From CAYYMH01 sp964472785 (GTDB lineage: Bacteria; Zhuqueibacterota; Zhuqueibacteria; Thermofontimicrobiales; Thermofontimicrobiaceae): a stretch of DNA of 43,926 nt. A program made the position numbers and the translations under genes. Positions within the stretch are counted from its first letter, which is position 1, and each line of letters starts with the position of its first letter. The DNA is taken from assembly GCA_964472785.1 (NCBI GenBank), contig CAYYMH010000034.1, positions 1-43,926 on the forward strand, written 5' to 3'. A model generated the notes under the pieces. That model did not search any database, was not told the origin of the DNA, and worked only from the letters and a program-made list of their open reading frames with translations. Below are positions 43,037-43,926 of the stretch, piece after piece.

Positions 43037-43926
43037 TCACCGCATCAACACCATCTTCCGCGTCTCACAAAACCGCGCCGCGGTCAGCGTGTACAAATAA
43101 ACCCCGGAGCTCACTGCGGTGCCAGAATCATCCATGCCGTCCCAACGAACTATGTGCGAACCGGCTGGCTTTTGCCCATCGATCAGGGTGCGGATTTTCT
43201 GTCCCAATAGGTTGTAGATTTCAAGTTTGACCAGTCTCGCTTCAGGGAGCTGGTAGCGGATTTCGGTGTCGGGGTTGAAGGGGTTGGGGTAGTTCTGCAA
43301 TAAATTTAAATTAGACAGATTATTTTCAAGTGTTTTATGTGATATGGATGTAATCACTTCCCCTAAATTCCCATTAGAACTGATTTGTTGTGCATAAATA
43401 TCATGAGGGAATTCGCTCCAGACGACGATTGCACCACCATAGCTGTCTCCATTTAATGAGATATTTCCTTTTTTTTCGAGTTTTGTGCTATAAATAATAC
43501 CGTAGTTCCCCCATAATAAAAATCCTTCCCTATCAACACTCTGTAAATAATAAACAGGATTATTACCATCAGAATCCTTAGCATAGCAAAAGATAGCACC
43601 GTAATTACTATTTGATACAATTTTTGTTGTGGACCATCGGGAGGAAATCGAGATTGGATTATTAATCCATATCACATTTCCACTACTATCAACTCTGGAA
43701 AAATATAAATATTTATTGTCGGTTGCAGTTGTATCTGCAGTCCAAGTGATAAGAGCCCCACTTTGTCCATCTGTCACTAATTCCGGTCTACTATAAAAAT
43801 CAGCGATTTCACTTATTACAATTCCATAATCTGACCACAATATTTTTCCATAACGATTTACTCGTTGAATTCTGATGTCGTAGGTAAAATTATCAATAGC
43901 TCTGCCTACTATTAAAAAGCCTTTAG
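43037..43926 (-). CDS. Type IX-sorted surface protein, C-terminal part (cut by window edge)
   Basis: The frame is open to the right edge without a start, so the 296 residues seen are the end of a larger protein; a TTG at 43840 is internal. Short repeats of the form G-x-x-L/I-W-x-x-x-G/P-I-x-I (for example GKILWSDYGIVIS, GNVIWINNPISIS, GFLLWGNYGIIYS) suggest a propeller or beta-rich array. The tail is a complete Por-secretion C-terminal domain: LLQNYPNPFNPDTEIRY, VKLEIYNLLGQKIRTL and GVYLYTLTA, ending KMVLMR. It should be surface-exposed. No enzyme motif is visible in this part. Confidence 0.88.
   Translation of the reverse strand, partial: KGFLIVGRAIDNFTYDIRIQRVNRYGKILWSDYGIVISEIADFYSRPELVTDGQSGALITWTADTTATDNKYLYFSRVDSSGNVIWINNPISISSRWSTTKIVSNSNYGAIFCYAKDSDGNNPVYYLQSVDREGFLLWGNYGIIYSTKLEKKGNISLNGDSYGGAIVVWSEFPHDIYAQQISSNGNLGEVITSISHKTLENNLSNLNLLQNYPNPFNPDTEIRYQLPEARLVKLEIYNLLGQKIRTLIDGQKPAGSHIVRWDGMDDSGTAVSSGVYLYTLTAARFCETRKMVLMR

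Overview
The window looks like chromosomal DNA from an uncultured or little-studied Gram-negative bacterium of the Fibrobacterota-Chlorobiota-Bacteroidota (FCB) group, most like Calditrichota or candidate phylum KSB1. Two secreted proteins end in Por-secretion (type IX) C-terminal sorting domains with the YPNP signature, there is a PorV-family outer-membrane protein, and DUF4321, tatA, gatAB and accBC are strung together. The placement is inferred from gene content; no rRNA, tRNA or CRISPR was found. Base composition is moderately AT-rich, and many starts are TTG or GTG behind good Shine-Dalgarno sequences.

Left block (1-11.9 kb, minus strand). One long, closely spaced run reads leftward: polyprenyl diphosphate synthase, PTS IIC and IID (mannose family), HPr, enzyme I, a phosphoglucose/phosphomannose isomerase, metK, ahcY, a lipoprotein, a GH38 alpha-mannosidase and, cut by the window edge, the first 26 codons of an Opp/Dpp-type ABC ATPase. 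PTS, isomerase, mannosidase and transporter together suggest mannose or mannoside handling, but EIIA and EIIB are not present here. A candidate promoter and a leader with hairpins precede the run.

Central block (12.1-26.7 kb, plus strand). This is a housekeeping series: ecfT-truA, transaldolase, a DegS-like protease, purB-purC, psd-pssA, DUF4321-tatA-tatA, gatA-gatB, then (from its own candidate promoter) accB-accC-gcvH-gcvPA. Several expected partners (ecfA, tatC, gatC, gcvPB, gcvT, accAD) are absent from the window. A 610-base gene-free stretch follows gcvPA.

Envelope block (27.3-36.8 kb, plus strand). PorV-family protein and terminator; a 1068-residue type IX substrate with an M6-protease-like domain whose HExxH has become IMFGH; a 1020-residue-class protein joining a peptidase-MA-like domain (intact HEFVH), PD40 propeller repeats and an apparent outer-membrane barrel; then two paralogous small envelope proteins and a strong terminator. 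This is the most unusual part of the window.

Right block (36.8-43.9 kb). trxB (plus) converges on a minus-strand partner-switching module (anti-sigma-type kinase, receiver-PP2C phosphatase, STAS antagonist). Beyond it lie a near-identical 124-base direct repeat, a TreT-type trehalose synthase, an L,D-transpeptidase, a nested inverted-repeat element and the C-terminal part of a large type IX-sorted protein cut by the right edge.
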